Notes under the pieces: generated by a model | Seen by the model: only the letters and a program-made list of their open reading frames with translations | Told to the model about the DNA's origin: nothing | The model's database searches: none | Source of the DNA: Variovorax gracilis | Lineage (GTDB): Bacteria; Pseudomonadota; Gammaproteobacteria; Burkholderiales; Burkholderiaceae_C | Direction: 5' to 3' | DNA: 36,876 nucleotides | NCBI RefSeq assembly: GCF_030317115.1 | Contig: NZ_JASZYF010000042.1 | Location: forward strand, 1 to 36,876 | Made by a program: the position numbers and the translations under genes | Part shown: positions 9,119-18,366 of the stretch, piece after piece | How the letters are laid out: every line of letters starts with the position of its first letter | How positions within the stretch are numbered: the first letter of the stretch is position 1

Positions 9119-9913
9119 CTACCCCTGCAGACGCGGACGACGAATGCTCAGTAAAGAGCAGAGATGAAGGATCGCCATGAAGTATCGCTGCCTCGGGTCG
9201 CGCAGCTGTTCGTCTGCGCCTTTGACAGTGCGGTCAATGGCCTTCAGATTCGCGCACCGACTTCCAATGGCATCGCTGTTGAAGTCGCGCACGGACAAGT
9301 CATGCGCGAAGAGGTTTCGAATCTTCCTGATTACATCTAGATCACCTTTGGTCTCCTTGGTGATCAGGCCGATAGCTCGTGCCAGCTTGATCCGTGCGGC
9401 AAATGTGCCCACTGGCTCTCTTAGCAGGTCATTGACGGTTTCGGGATCATCCACGAGGTCATATAGAAGACTTTCTTCAAGTCGGCCTTCGAGGTATGAG
9501 CAACCAAGTATCGCCGCCGCACGATCACTGAGCAACTCCAGCTCTTCGATCGTCTCTCGCTCGTGGTCATCAGCATAGTCCCAAGCCACTAGACCAAGAA
9601 TGGGACGTCGCATCAGTTTGCCTTTCATGAACGATGAAAGGCTGCTAGCGTAGCCGATCCGATCCGCCCTTTCCCAGAACAACGAAAGGTGCGCCTCCAA
9701 GGCGTCCAAGCGGTTGCCTTCTACACAACAGCCCATTTTGGCCGAGCGCACGTCCAGGATCTCGCTCACCAGTCTCAGCATGTGCTTCGCCAGCCATTGC
9801 GCCATGCTCTGCTTCTTGTCTGCGGTGTCAAATGAGTAAGTGCCAAGGTAGTGCTTCCCGTGTTTGGAAATCTCGCGGCCGATCCTGGGCTCCGCGACCT
9901 TCTCGTAGGTCAC
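9119..9913 (-). CDS. MltR-family/HEPN-like protein
   Basis: 264 aa. Start GTG 9913 overlaps the stop of the upstream cyclase gene as GTGA, so the two are translationally coupled. Residues about 120-225 match the mannitol-repressor (MltR/MtlR) family: LLSDRAAAILGCSYLEGRLEE, GTFAARIKLARAIGLI, DLDVIRKIRNLFAHD. Most members of that family are not shown to act on mannitol. The RNLFAH block gives R199-x4-H204, the spacing of HEPN ribonuclease active sites. The N-terminal ~115 residues (HYLGTYSFDTADKKQSMAQW...) match nothing I know. No mannitol gene is nearby. With the large sensor-type protein upstream, an effector role is a fair hypothesis; a transcription regulator is the alternative. Confidence 0.75.
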   Translation of the reverse strand: MTYEKVAEPRIGREISKHGKHYLGTYSFDTADKKQSMAQWLAKHMLRLVSEILDVRSAKMGCCVEGNRLDALEAHLSLFWERADRIGYASSLSSFMKGKLMRRPILGLVAWDYADDHERETIEELELLSDRAAAILGCSYLEGRLEESLLYDLVDDPETVNDLLREPVGTFAARIKLARAIGLITKETKGDLDVIRKIRNLFAHDLSVRDFNSDAIGSRCANLKAIDRTVKGADEQLRDPRQRYFMAILHLCSLLSIRRPRLQG

Positions 9914-12900
9914 GAGGATGGAGCGTTCTCCAGATCGGCAAGTAGGGCCTTGGCCTCTCGCAGGTCCATCGATTCCTGGACCTCAAAGGTCGAATACATG
10001 GGCTTCAGCAAGGCCGCCCCCTCGCGGTCCCGGCCAATAAGCACAAACAGGCGGCACAGGTCGCACACCGCTCTTAAAGCAAAAACGCTCCATCCCTGTC
10101 GAGCCGCAATCGCCAACGCCTCCCGGTAGGCTTCCTCGGCGCCATGAAGATCACCCTCCGATTGGAGCAGCCGCCCGCTGAGCCGCCGGAGTTCGGCTTC
10201 ATAAAATCGTTCTTCCGTGCTCGCCTGCACGGCCTGCGCCTGAGCCAGAAATGGGCGCGCCTCCTTGGGGCGACCCGCCCGCATGAGGTGGTCAGCCCCA
10301 ACAGCCAGCAACTCGGGCAAGTGAAACTTTCCGCCGAAATTTGCCCAGAGATCGCAGCCGCGCTGAACGAGCTCGATACCTTCTTCAAGGTTCCCGAGCG
10401 CAATCCTCGCCCGCCCAAGGAGAACCAAGCTGGTGGAAACGCGCGTCTTGATTCCGAAGCGCTCCGAGAACTCGATCAGGGCCACCGCCATCGTTTCCGC
10501 CTGCGCAAAGCTCCCCTTGGTCAGTTCGACTTGCACTGCCGCTTGCGTAGCCCATGCGATCGTCGGAGGGTGGCCTCCGGCCTCGGCGATTCTCATGGCA
10601 TCGGCGGTGACTGATGAGGCTTGATTGAAGTGCCCGCAAAACGTCGCACACCTTGCCATATAGGCGCGAATAGCGATTGCGGGGTCGGCGCCTCCGATCG
10701 GATGGACGTGGGTCAACCTGATCGCGTCATCGAGTTCCATGGCGGCCTCAAGCGAGTCCCAGGACGGGCGCGAATTCCCTAGGAGAAAGTTGGACACTCC
10801 AAGGATGGTCAATGCTTCAATGCGGAGTGCGGCAGGCAGCGAATCGATGGCCTCGGCCGAGACTTGGCTGATACTTCGGATGACCTCCCCTGGACGTCCG
10901 GCACCAAACAGCGTTGGAGCTGAGCTTGCCCAGGCACGCACGAAATCGTTCAGGCGCCCCAGTTCTTGCGCAATCTCCCGCGCTCGTTCGTAGCTGCGGT
11001 AGGTCTCCCGAGATCCATAGCCATGGGAAACGCTGAGGGCATGCCCCTGTTTCAGGCTCAAGGTCAATTCAGATTCACTCCGATCGGTGCTGGCAGGCTG
11101 TCGGGCTAGCAGTAGCAGAGCGCTGGCGAAATGAGTCGCGGCTTCAGCCACGGCCGCGCGGCGCCAGGCGATGTCGCCCGCGGCATGCCAGCACCGGATC
11201 GCCTCCAGCTCATTGCCACCTTCTTGATGATGCAGAGCCAATAATTCAGGCCTGGTGGACGCGAGGTCGGGCTGATCACGTTCCAAGACGAGGGCGATTC
11301 TCTCGTGCAGAGAGGCGCGCCGCGCCCTCACCAGGCTGTTGTACGCGATGTCCCGTATCAGGGCGTGCTTGAACGAGAAGAGGACCTCAGGGTGCGTGCT
11401 GCGCATAAACACTATTTCGGCGCGAACCAATTCCTCCAGCGCCTCGTCGAAGGCGGCCTGCGGCATCTGCATAACCGCCGACAGCAGTTGTTGGCCGAAT
11501 TCACGCCCGATCGTCGCCGCGACCTGTGCAACCTCCTTTCCTTGCCCCAAACGGTCCAGGCGCGCCATCAGGGAATCCTGAAGGGTCGAAGGGATTGCCG
11601 AGGCCTGCGCCGGGCCAGCGCCCGGCAGAGCCTTTGATTTGGACCCGGCAAGGTCGATGACTGTCTTGGTCAATTCTTCGATGAAGAGGGGCATGCCCTC
11701 TGTCTTCTGGATGATCTCCGCCACATCCTCGCGCGGCAGTGCATTGGCGCCCGCCACCGCCTCCACGAGCAACGCCGCTTGACGGTGGTTAAGCTTGTTC
11801 ACCGGCAGGCGGGTCAGGCTCAGAGAATCTCCCCAAGAGGGGGAATACTCTGGTCTCGAGGTGATCAAGAACATCACCCGCGCGTCTCGTAGTTGGTCGA
11901 TAGCCTTTCCGATCCATTCTTCGGTTGTCGGATCGATCCAGTGTGCATCCTCCGGGATCAGAAGGACCGGGCAGATTCTCGAGAACGAGCGAACGATGTC
12001 CGTGAGAGCCTGCAACGTTTGCTCCTTTTGTTGGAGGCGCGTCGCATCGGCGGCCATTCGATCGGCTTCACCCAGGGGCGCCACCAATCTGACTAGGCAA
12101 TCGAGCGGCGCTCGCTCCAAACTCGTGCCGTGGTCACCAAGATACCTGGCCAGCATCGCTTCCCGTTCGGCGGCCGAATGCGCTGGCGTGACTTGGGCGG
12201 CAATCTCAAGCGCCCTGGCTACCGGATACAAGGCACTGTTGCGATGGGATGGCGAACACTGAAGCAAGATGGCCTGAAACGGGGTGGTGCCATCGATGCG
12301 ATTCCTGAAGGTCTGCGCAAGTCGCGATTTACCGATGCCTGCCTCGCCCGAGATCAAGACGACCTGTGCCTCACCATCACACGCCGTGGACCATCGATCC
12401 AGGAGCAGGGCGACCTCGCCATCACGCCCGACAAATGGCGACAGTTGGTGCGCATGGGATGCCTCGAACCGGCTGGGCGCCTGACGCTCGCGGATCACTC
12501 GCCAGGCCGGCGTCGGTCCGCTGAAGCCTTTCAGGTTCACCTCTCCCAACAGCTCAAGCTCGAAGGCGTTCCCGACAATCGCCCGGGTCCGCTCAGAAAT
12601 CACAAGCCTTCCGGGTTCGGCGACGCCTTGGAGTCGTGCGGCCAGGTTGAGCGTTTCACCCGTGGCGGACAGTTCGGACGCTGGCGTCCCCACACCTCCA
12701 CGCCCGACGACCACCAGCCCCGTTGCGATTCCAATCCTCGTCTGCAAGCCATCCGTCGTCCCAGGCAAGCCCTCAATCTTCGAGACGGCCGAGATCACGT
12801 CCAAACCAGCACGAACCGAGGCGGCCACGCCGTCCTCGCTTGCGTGCGGATACCCGAAATAGACCAGCACTCCATCGCCAAGAAACTGCGCAACGTAGCC

Positions 12901-13308
12901 GGCATGACGTGCGACGGCAGTCGAGACTGCCTGGTGATAGGTTTCGACTACTTGCCGAAGGTCTTCAGGGTCCAGCTTGGTGGACATCTCCGTGGAGGCA
13001 ACCATGTCGCAAAACATCACCGAAAGCTGCCTGCGCTCGGTCAATAGGTCCGCGGTCTGGGTCTGCGCCTCTATGACCGCATGCGTCGGGGGTGCTGCCG
13101 CATCGATCGCCACCCGAGGCGCATCGACCGACAATGCTGCGAAGGCCTTGAGGAGGCGTTTGCGATCGCCAAGAGCGGAGATACCAATCGTCTCCAGATC
13201 GCCATCGGTGAGATCCGGCAGAAGATCGAACTCGATCCTATGCACGAGGAACAGCGGTGCGCAATGGGCCATACCCATCGCCTCAAGCAAAGCGGTGATG
13301 TTTCCCAT
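9910..13308 (-). CDS. SAM domain-class III cyclase-AAA ATPase-TPR signalling protein
   Basis: 1132 aa from ATG 13308 (GGAAG just upstream). The frame stays open to 13659, but those ~117 extra residues are Arg/Pro-rich and lack family similarity. Order of domains: SAM-like helical domain (1-60, ALLEAMGMAHCAPLF...TIGISALGDRKRLLKA), class III cyclase (about 90-275; first metal Asp D101 in MFCDMVAST, second D145 in FLGDGVLVYF, N221 and R225 in TLNLAARLQ), a STAND/AAA ATPase with Walker A GEAGIGKS (321-328) and Walker B-like LLIPEDAHWID, then helical TPR-type repeats to the end. This architecture is widespread in proteobacteria as an ATP-driven sensor or regulator. The ligand and product are unknown. 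All cyclase and ATPase key residues are present, so both activities are plausible. It is the first gene of a two-gene unit with the MltR/HEPN-like gene. Confidence 0.9.
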   Translation of the reverse strand: MGNITALLEAMGMAHCAPLFLVHRIEFDLLPDLTDGDLETIGISALGDRKRLLKAFAALSVDAPRVAIDAAAPPTHAVIEAQTQTADLLTERRQLSVMFCDMVASTEMSTKLDPEDLRQVVETYHQAVSTAVARHAGYVAQFLGDGVLVYFGYPHASEDGVAASVRAGLDVISAVSKIEGLPGTTDGLQTRIGIATGLVVVGRGGVGTPASELSATGETLNLAARLQGVAEPGRLVISERTRAIVGNAFELELLGEVNLKGFSGPTPAWRVIRERQAPSRFEASHAHQLSPFVGRDGEVALLLDRWSTACDGEAQVVLISGEAGIGKSRLAQTFRNRIDGTTPFQAILLQCSPSHRNSALYPVARALEIAAQVTPAHSAAEREAMLARYLGDHGTSLERAPLDCLVRLVAPLGEADRMAADATRLQQKEQTLQALTDIVRSFSRICPVLLIPEDAHWIDPTTEEWIGKAIDQLRDARVMFLITSRPEYSPSWGDSLSLTRLPVNKLNHRQAALLVEAVAGANALPREDVAEIIQKTEGMPLFIEELTKTVIDLAGSKSKALPGAGPAQASAIPSTLQDSLMARLDRLGQGKEVAQVAATIGREFGQQLLSAVMQMPQAAFDEALEELVRAEIVFMRSTHPEVLFSFKHALIRDIAYNSLVRARRASLHERIALVLERDQPDLASTRPELLALHHQEGGNELEAIRCWHAAGDIAWRRAAVAEAATHFASALLLLARQPASTDRSESELTLSLKQGHALSVSHGYGSRETYRSYERAREIAQELGRLNDFVRAWASSAPTLFGAGRPGEVIRSISQVSAEAIDSLPAALRIEALTILGVSNFLLGNSRPSWDSLEAAMELDDAIRLTHVHPIGGADPAIAIRAYMARCATFCGHFNQASSVTADAMRIAEAGGHPPTIAWATQAAVQVELTKGSFAQAETMAVALIEFSERFGIKTRVSTSLVLLGRARIALGNLEEGIELVQRGCDLWANFGGKFHLPELLAVGADHLMRAGRPKEARPFLAQAQAVQASTEERFYEAELRRLSGRLLQSEGDLHGAEEAYREALAIAARQGWSVFALRAVCDLCRLFVLIGRDREGAALLKPMYSTFEVQESMDLREAKALLADLENAPSS

Positions 13309-13811
13309 GAGGCTTCCAATGGACCCGACAGCCGCATTGGATCGCATCCGCCCGGATATTTGAAGCGGCTTTCTTCGCGGTCCTATGGAATGCCGTTTCG
13401 CAACTAGGCCGTCGTCTCGACGCGCCACGCTCGCTCGAAGGCGCGCAGGCCGGCTGAAAAGCCATCGAACTCGACAGATCCCACGTCGCAGGGGAGTCAA
13501 CCCATCGTCCTGCCTAGTTGCCTTTCCGGCGCCGGCGAACATGCCCCGCAGGAATGGCTCGCTGCGCTGGACACATTCGCCGCCAGGACTTTCCGCCTCA
13601 GTGACGGTCCGCTCCGGCATTGGAGGTGCCGCAACGGGCGCGGGCTCGACGAACACCACCGAAAGCGACGCCTCGACGATCTATACCGAAGGAGGAGGGC
13701 GCTCGGCGATTCCTGGCGGCTCGATCTCAAGGGGAGGCGGTGCTGGCGCTAGCGTCACAGGAGCCGCAGGCGCCTTGCGCGCAGGGCGCGCACGGAAGAT
13801 TCAGCCAAGTC
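13309..13811. other. Spacer upstream of cyclase gene, possible recombinase 5' relic
   Basis: No supported gene. On the minus strand, right after repeat copy B, a Pro/Ala-rich frame (KAPAAPVTLAPAPPP, EIEPPGIAERPPPS) ends at a TAG and resumes in the same frame into the long open region ahead of the cyclase. Recombinase 1 also has a low-complexity leader at this position relative to copy A. It may be the decayed 5' end of another recombinase, but I cannot align the two leaders. Confidence 0.3.
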
Positions 13812-13943
13812 GACAGTGCCGCTCCTGGATCAATCCGAGATCATGGCGCCCTTCGAGTCGCGCTTCAAGGCTCGGGCCAGGGGGAGGGCGGCTGCGACCA
13901 GGCGAGGGGTGGGCGATAAAGCGCCCTTATCGACCCTGATCGG
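13812..13943. repeat. Repeat copy B
   Basis: Second copy of the ~130 bp sequence next to recombinase 1, same orientation, about 70-75% alike by eye. It starts GACAGTGCCGCTCCTGGATC and ends near CGACCCTGATCGG. Copies A and B bracket the MltR/HEPN-like and cyclase genes. Confidence 0.65.
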
Positions 13944-14214
13944 AGACGAGCCGCTGCATCCGCTCAATCAGAGCATGCGTGGATGCAATGACGATGGGCG
14001 AGGAAGCGCAGATGCTGCATACTCGTAACGAACTAGGGCGACAGGAGATGGGTGCGCATGGCGGCACGGGAGCTAGCGCATGATTGTGCCAGCCTACTTT
14101 CGTGGGCTTCCTGGCGTGCGGCTACTGCTCGAAGGACAAGGCGTTGCTGGGCAATGGCTTCGTCGGCCTGGATGCTTGCCGTGACGAAGCTCAATCGTCA
14201 ATACTCGCCAGACC

Positions 14215-15909
14215 ATGGATGCCTCCCGATCCGGTGAGCAACCGGTCTCCGATACGACGCAGCCAACGTCGTTGGTCGCCGAACCAAAGGCGCATTCTTC
14301 GCGGGCCAGCCATTTCGTCCTCGTTGTCTTCGTCGTTTCCGTGGTGATGGTCCTCGAAGGCTGGTTCCATGCATTCGACCTGCTTGATCAGTTCGCTCTC
14401 TCGATGCTCCGTGCTTCGGGTCTGTTCGACCAAGAGGCCGTTTACGACAACGCGCCCGTGCCCATCGCCGGCCAGTGCATCGCGGGCCCGGGCAAATACG
14501 TCGTCGTCATGGTGCCCAGCCCGCCCGCCCCTCCGCGGGATGCTACAGCGGCCGAGCCACCGCCTGCCACGATCGCGCCAGCCCCGCAGCGCGGCACGAA
14601 GCCGGTACCAGTAGTTCGCCCGCAGGCCGAGGTCGACGATTTCTCATTCAAGGTCATCGATACACTTCAAAAACTCGGTCCCAATGTGCTCGCCGTCGAC
14701 CTGGACCTAAGCCAACCTCTGCACGCGGACTCGCGGCTCGAAGTCTTGAAGGCAACTAAGGATTCCACCACCACGCGGATTGCCCTCATCGCGCTGCCAG
14801 CTTCCGAGGAAAGCGCCGCCGGGCATGCGCGCCGCAAGCAGCGCAACACCTGGCTCAAAAGCGTCTGCGAGGCCAAGATCGCCATCGCCACGCCAAGCGT
14901 CAATCATTCGCCGCTCTTCGGAGATGTTGTTCAATTCCATGCCACCAACCTCGACAAGAAGCCCGAACTCGGCCTTCCCCTTCGGTACCCTTCACTTGCA
15001 CAGGTAGCTCGACTGCTGGACGAAGGATTCGATCCCGTCAGAGCCAAGCCTGGCACTGGATTCGTGTGCGAACAAGTGGCGAATGCCAATTCGGGCGCGC
15101 GCATCCCCTTCATCGACAAGCCTGAAACGCCTGCTGAGTTAAACAACGAGCTCTTCGTGGTGGCCCGCCATGCCTTCTCCAAGTTCGGCCTTGAGTGGAT
15201 CAACCCGCTGACCGCCCGCAAGGACATTCGGATGGTCCGAGTCGAAGACGAAGTAGACCTCCAAGCACTGGCCGCGAGCGAGCGGTGCCTACGTGACAAA
15301 ATTGTCTTCGTGGGTACCGGGCCGGACGACCGCTCCACTGACGTCGTCGCTACGATTGCCGGGCCGACGACCCCCGGCGTGGTGGTGCAGGCCATGACCG
15401 CAGCCAGTTCGGAGCGCAAGCTTACCAGCGCGCTCGCCTTCTATGCGGCGGTGGACGTGCTGATCGGCTACCTGCTGGTCTGGCTTCTCGGCAAGATCGA
15501 TACCACCCGCCTTGCGGCCAGTGAATCGCTCTTTTTGCGCAGCAGCGGGCGCGTTCTACGCACAGTGGCGCCGGTCTTCGCCATCGTCGTAGTCTGTGTA
15601 CTTTCCTTCTTGGCTTTTCAGAAGAACGTGTTCCTGAATCCATTGATCGCCGTCATCGGCATTTGGTTGCACGGAGTGTTACACACCTACTTTATATGGA
15701 CGCCGGCCGGCAGGACGGTGTCCACGCCGGCCGATCATTGGTCGAAGCGCGCCTTTTATTCGATCTTTCCCGCCCTGAAGTTCTCGAATTCGCCTAAATT
15801 GCGCAAGCTGGACGTGGTGACGTACTGGGGGTCCCTATGCGTACTTCTGCTATTCGTCTTTTTCGCACTGCTGATCCTCGCGCTGCGGATCGATCTCGTC
15901 TTCTTTTGA
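14215..15909 (+). CDS. CHASE2-like membrane sensor without an output domain
   Basis: 564 aa membrane protein. One hydrophobic helix at about 33-50 leads into a periplasmic domain (about 60-420), followed by helices near 425-445, 465-485, 488-510 and 538-560. The periplasmic part carries CHASE2 features: an early NAPVPIAGQCIAG region, VIDTLQKLGPNVLAVDLDLSQP, and LRDKIVFVGTGPDDRSTDVV with TTPGVVVQAMTAA just before the membrane. CHASE2 domains usually feed a fused cyclase, kinase or diguanylate cyclase; here no such domain follows. A Pro/Ala-rich insert lies at about 100-130. The ribosome-binding site before ATG 14215 is weak, so the start is uncertain. The next gene begins inside this one, implying joint expression. 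The stimulus is unknown. Confidence 0.8.
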   Translation: MDASRSGEQPVSDTTQPTSLVAEPKAHSSRASHFVLVVFVVSVVMVLEGWFHAFDLLDQFALSMLRASGLFDQEAVYDNAPVPIAGQCIAGPGKYVVVMVPSPPAPPRDATAAEPPPATIAPAPQRGTKPVPVVRPQAEVDDFSFKVIDTLQKLGPNVLAVDLDLSQPLHADSRLEVLKATKDSTTTRIALIALPASEESAAGHARRKQRNTWLKSVCEAKIAIATPSVNHSPLFGDVVQFHATNLDKKPELGLPLRYPSLAQVARLLDEGFDPVRAKPGTGFVCEQVANANSGARIPFIDKPETPAELNNELFVVARHAFSKFGLEWINPLTARKDIRMVRVEDEVDLQALAASERCLRDKIVFVGTGPDDRSTDVVATIAGPTTPGVVVQAMTAASSERKLTSALAFYAAVDVLIGYLLVWLLGKIDTTRLAASESLFLRSSGRVLRTVAPVFAIVVVCVLSFLAFQKNVFLNPLIAVIGIWLHGVLHTYFIWTPAGRTVSTPADHWSKRAFYSIFPALKFSNSPKLRKLDVVTYWGSLCVLLLFVFFALLILALRIDLVFF

Positions 15910-16823
15910 GCCTCGCACTAGCCGCCTTGCCCTGCATCGAGGCCAGTGCCGAAGACCAGCCTTTGCCGGACTGCATCGCAACGGCGCTAAACAAGGGAGC
16001 GAGCCTCACTATCGAAGGCCGGCTTACCGTCGTATCCGAGGCAGGCATCCGCGTCAAAAACTGCCGTGAGGCCAGGTTCGCCGCCGCCTCCGTCAAGGTA
16101 CGCTACGTCGCCCCTGGCAATTCACCCTATGCTCGGAGCTACGAGTCGACTGAAGAGGACCGAGGCAAGATGATTTCGGAGCGGATCACCGTCTACTCAT
16201 CGTTCCAGCACTTCTTCAACTGGCGCGAGCGCACGCGGCCGATCCCCGCGGGAAGCTACGCCGGCATCATTTCCTCTGACGAGGCCCTGGGCGGTGGCCT
16301 ATTCGTCGTCACCCCCTTCGACCGTTCTATTTTCAACGCCGTTTCCCCCAGCGCGAACAACACGGGGACCATCATGCTGGCCGCGGCCCATACCGACGTG
16401 AGTAGCCGAGTGCTGCCCAACCCCTGCGAGCGCGAGCTCACAGCCCTTCCCAACTGCAGCCAAATTTTCAGCTACACGGGGGAGCGACAAATCCTCTTCG
16501 CGCCGAGTGGACCCGTGGCCTTCGCGGTCGGGCAGGACTACGTCATGAGAATCGGCAAGAAGGACGAGAAGCTCGCGTCGGTGCCTCCCGACTTTCTCAA
16601 GGCCTACCTGTTGACCATGCAGGTCCCCGAGTCAGCGGGTGCGCTGCTGGACAGGTTGCTTGCCAAGTATTCGTTCAGCCTCGCAACCGGCAACCGTGCC
16701 GAGGCCCTCAAGGCCGAGAGGCAATTGGGCGTGAGCTATCCGCAACTGGTCGATAAGCCGTCGAGTTCAGTGTTCACTGGCGCGACCCGCCAGCCCGCGG
16801 CTGCGGCCGCGTCGCCGAACTGA
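15837..16823 (+). CDS. Exported protein, unknown function
   Basis: 328 aa. ATG 15837 follows GGGGGTCCCT, but this start lies 73 bases inside the CHASE2-like gene. The overlap is long yet fits, because the first ~22 residues are a basic n-region followed by a hydrophobic stretch RLLLSLALAALPCIEASAED, a good signal peptide. The mature part has paired cysteines (DCIATA, KNCREA, NPCEREL, LPNCSQ) that suggest disulfides in the periplasm. Its C-terminus is Ala-rich and disordered. I recognise no family. It probably works with the preceding sensor. Confidence 0.75.
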   Translation: MRTSAIRLFRTADPRAADRSRLLLSLALAALPCIEASAEDQPLPDCIATALNKGASLTIEGRLTVVSEAGIRVKNCREARFAAASVKVRYVAPGNSPYARSYESTEEDRGKMISERITVYSSFQHFFNWRERTRPIPAGSYAGIISSDEALGGGLFVVTPFDRSIFNAVSPSANNTGTIMLAAAHTDVSSRVLPNPCERELTALPNCSQIFSYTGERQILFAPSGPVAFAVGQDYVMRIGKKDEKLASVPPDFLKAYLLTMQVPESAGALLDRLLAKYSFSLATGNRAEALKAERQLGVSYPQLVDKPSSSVFTGATRQPAAAAASPN

Positions 16824-16922
16824 CGGCGGAGTGAGTCCAGCGACGCTGCGAAGGAAATCGACCTTTGGCCTGCGCGCCTATGGGCCCGCAAAAACGTCGA
16901 CCGGATGGAGCATCCCGCTGCG

Positions 16923-16958
16923 GAGCGCGCCGAGCGCGCCGAGCGCGCCGAGCGCGGC
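16923..16958. repeat. GC-rich 9-bp tandem repeat
   Basis: GAGCGCGCC is repeated three times perfectly (16923-16949) and a fourth time with one change (16950-16958). It sits between the exported-protein gene and the IS66 relic and abuts a GCGGCCGC-type run. It is divisible by three but not inside a supported gene. Confidence 0.8.
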
Positions 16959-16989
16959 CGCGGCACGCTGGCGCCGGCAGATCACCTAG

Positions 16990-17121
16990 ATCACCATCGT
17001 CGATGTAGCGCGTGAGCGCTTGCCAGCGCTTCAGGCTGTAGTCAATCGCCTTGGCCGTGGCCGAGCCATCTGGGATCTTCCGTCGTTGCCCCGTGAGCCA
17101 CTGCTGCAGTGCATCTTGCTC
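16990..17121 (-). pseudogene. IS66-family transposase (TnpC) fragment
   Basis: On the minus strand the frame reads DALQQWLTGQRRKIPDGSAT then AKAIDYSLKRWQALTRYIDDGDL. This is the conserved part of the IS66 TnpC transposase just before its usual DNNPVEN motif. The match breaks off after DDGDL, so the C-terminal catalytic end is lost, and almost all of the N-terminal part is missing too. Only about 44 codons remain. Not functional. Confidence 0.75.
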
Positions 17122-17505
17122 ATCGCGCGGGCGCGTGTTGCGGCTGCAACTTAACTCGTTGGCGTTGCGCTTGACACCCCAGCCGAGCGACGAATTCCTC
17201 ATGTCGTGAGGCAACATGGGGGGCAGTTTGTCGTGTCGTCTCCCCGAAGGCACTTACTCTCTTCCTCTGGTCGACTGCGAGGAGGTCTCGCGTGTCATGG
17301 TGGCCTGGTTTTCCCATGGAACATCGCCAACCGGAGCGCGTATTGCCCGTTCGGCCGACGTGCAGTGTTGTGAACTTTTCCCGATTTTTGAAGAATCCCG
17401 ACGTGGCTTTCTTGCACCGGCGCCAGCGATCCGGGCGTGTTCTCCGGGCCATCAGGGAGACTCGAGGCGGAGCACCTACAACACTCAGAACACTCTGGAG
17501 GGACT
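17122..17505. other. IS66 relic flank and DUF2167 gene upstream region
   Basis: On the minus strand GTAAGTGCCTTCGGGGAGAC begins at 17257. IS66 elements typically start with GTAA, so this may be the relic's outer end, which would make it an element with nearly all of tnpC deleted. The rest, up to the GGAGGG ribosome-binding site before 17506, has no supported gene. Confidence 0.35.
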
Positions 17506-18366
17506 ATGTCCGGATTTCGCGCCGCCGCGGCGTCAATCATGATTGCCGCGTACGCAAGCACGCCGTTTGCCGCGGCACCAACAAGCCGAGAGGAAGCCAT
17601 CGCGCAGATGCGCGAGTTGCAATGGATCCGAGGTCCAATCACGGGCCAGCTCGGCACCAAGGCAACCATCGAGATCCCAAAGGAAGGGAGTCTGCTGGAC
17701 GGTATCAACGGGTCGAAATTCCTCGAGATCACAGGGAACCTGCCAAGCCCTGGCACCAACATCGTCATGTACGACGGCTGGTGGGCGGCCTTGGATTTCA
17801 CCGGCGAGGGATACGTCAAGGACAATGACAAAGTCGACCCGGATGCCCTGTTGAAAATTTTGCGGGATTCAGACGGTCCGGCCAATGAGCAGCGCCGTAA
17901 ACTCGGGCTTCGTGAGATGTACACCGAAGGTTGGTATGTACCACCTCACTACGACGACAAGACCAAATACCTCGAGTGGGGTCTGACGTTGCGTTCGGCG
18001 GGTTCGAACGAGCCGACGATCAACTACACGGTGCGCATCCTGGGCCGCACAGGCCACGAAAGCGCGACCCTGGTCTCCAGTCCGGAACGGCTGGATGACG
18101 ACGTGAAATCGTTCAAGAGGGTCCTGTCGGCATTCAGCTTCGTTGCCGGAGAGAAGTATTCGGAGTTTCGCCCAGGAGACAAGGTGGCTGCATACGGCCT
18201 CGGCGCACTGGTCGTCGGTGGTGCCGCGGCGGTGGCGACAAAGACCGGCTTCTGGAAAGTTCTGGCTGGCGTGCTCGCGGCCGGCTGGAAGTTCGTCGCG
18301 GCTGGCGCTGTCGCTCTCCTGGCGGGCCTCGGCAAGCTCCTCGGCGGCAAGAGCAACAAGGCGTGA
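17506..18366 (+). CDS. DUF2167 membrane-anchored protein
   Basis: 286 aa from ATG 17506, preceded by GGAGGGACT. The first ~25 residues (MSGFRAAAASIMIAAYASTP) are a signal peptide. The middle matches DUF2167: GQLGTKATIEIPKEG, MYDGWWAALDFTGEGYV, and EGWYVPPHYDDKTKYLEWGL, with the usual acidic and aromatic residues. The C-terminal third is membrane-embedded (GLGALVVGGAAAVATKTG, then VLAGVLAAGWKFVAAGAV) and ends in a short basic tail. The family has no established biochemical role as far as I know. It is the first gene of a three-gene unit: its stop overlaps the next start as GTGA. Confidence 0.88.
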   Translation: MSGFRAAAASIMIAAYASTPFAAAPTSREEAIAQMRELQWIRGPITGQLGTKATIEIPKEGSLLDGINGSKFLEITGNLPSPGTNIVMYDGWWAALDFTGEGYVKDNDKVDPDALLKILRDSDGPANEQRRKLGLREMYTEGWYVPPHYDDKTKYLEWGLTLRSAGSNEPTINYTVRILGRTGHESATLVSSPERLDDDVKSFKRVLSAFSFVAGEKYSEFRPGDKVAAYGLGALVVGGAAAVATKTGFWKVLAGVLAAGWKFVAAGAVALLAGLGKLLGGKSNKA

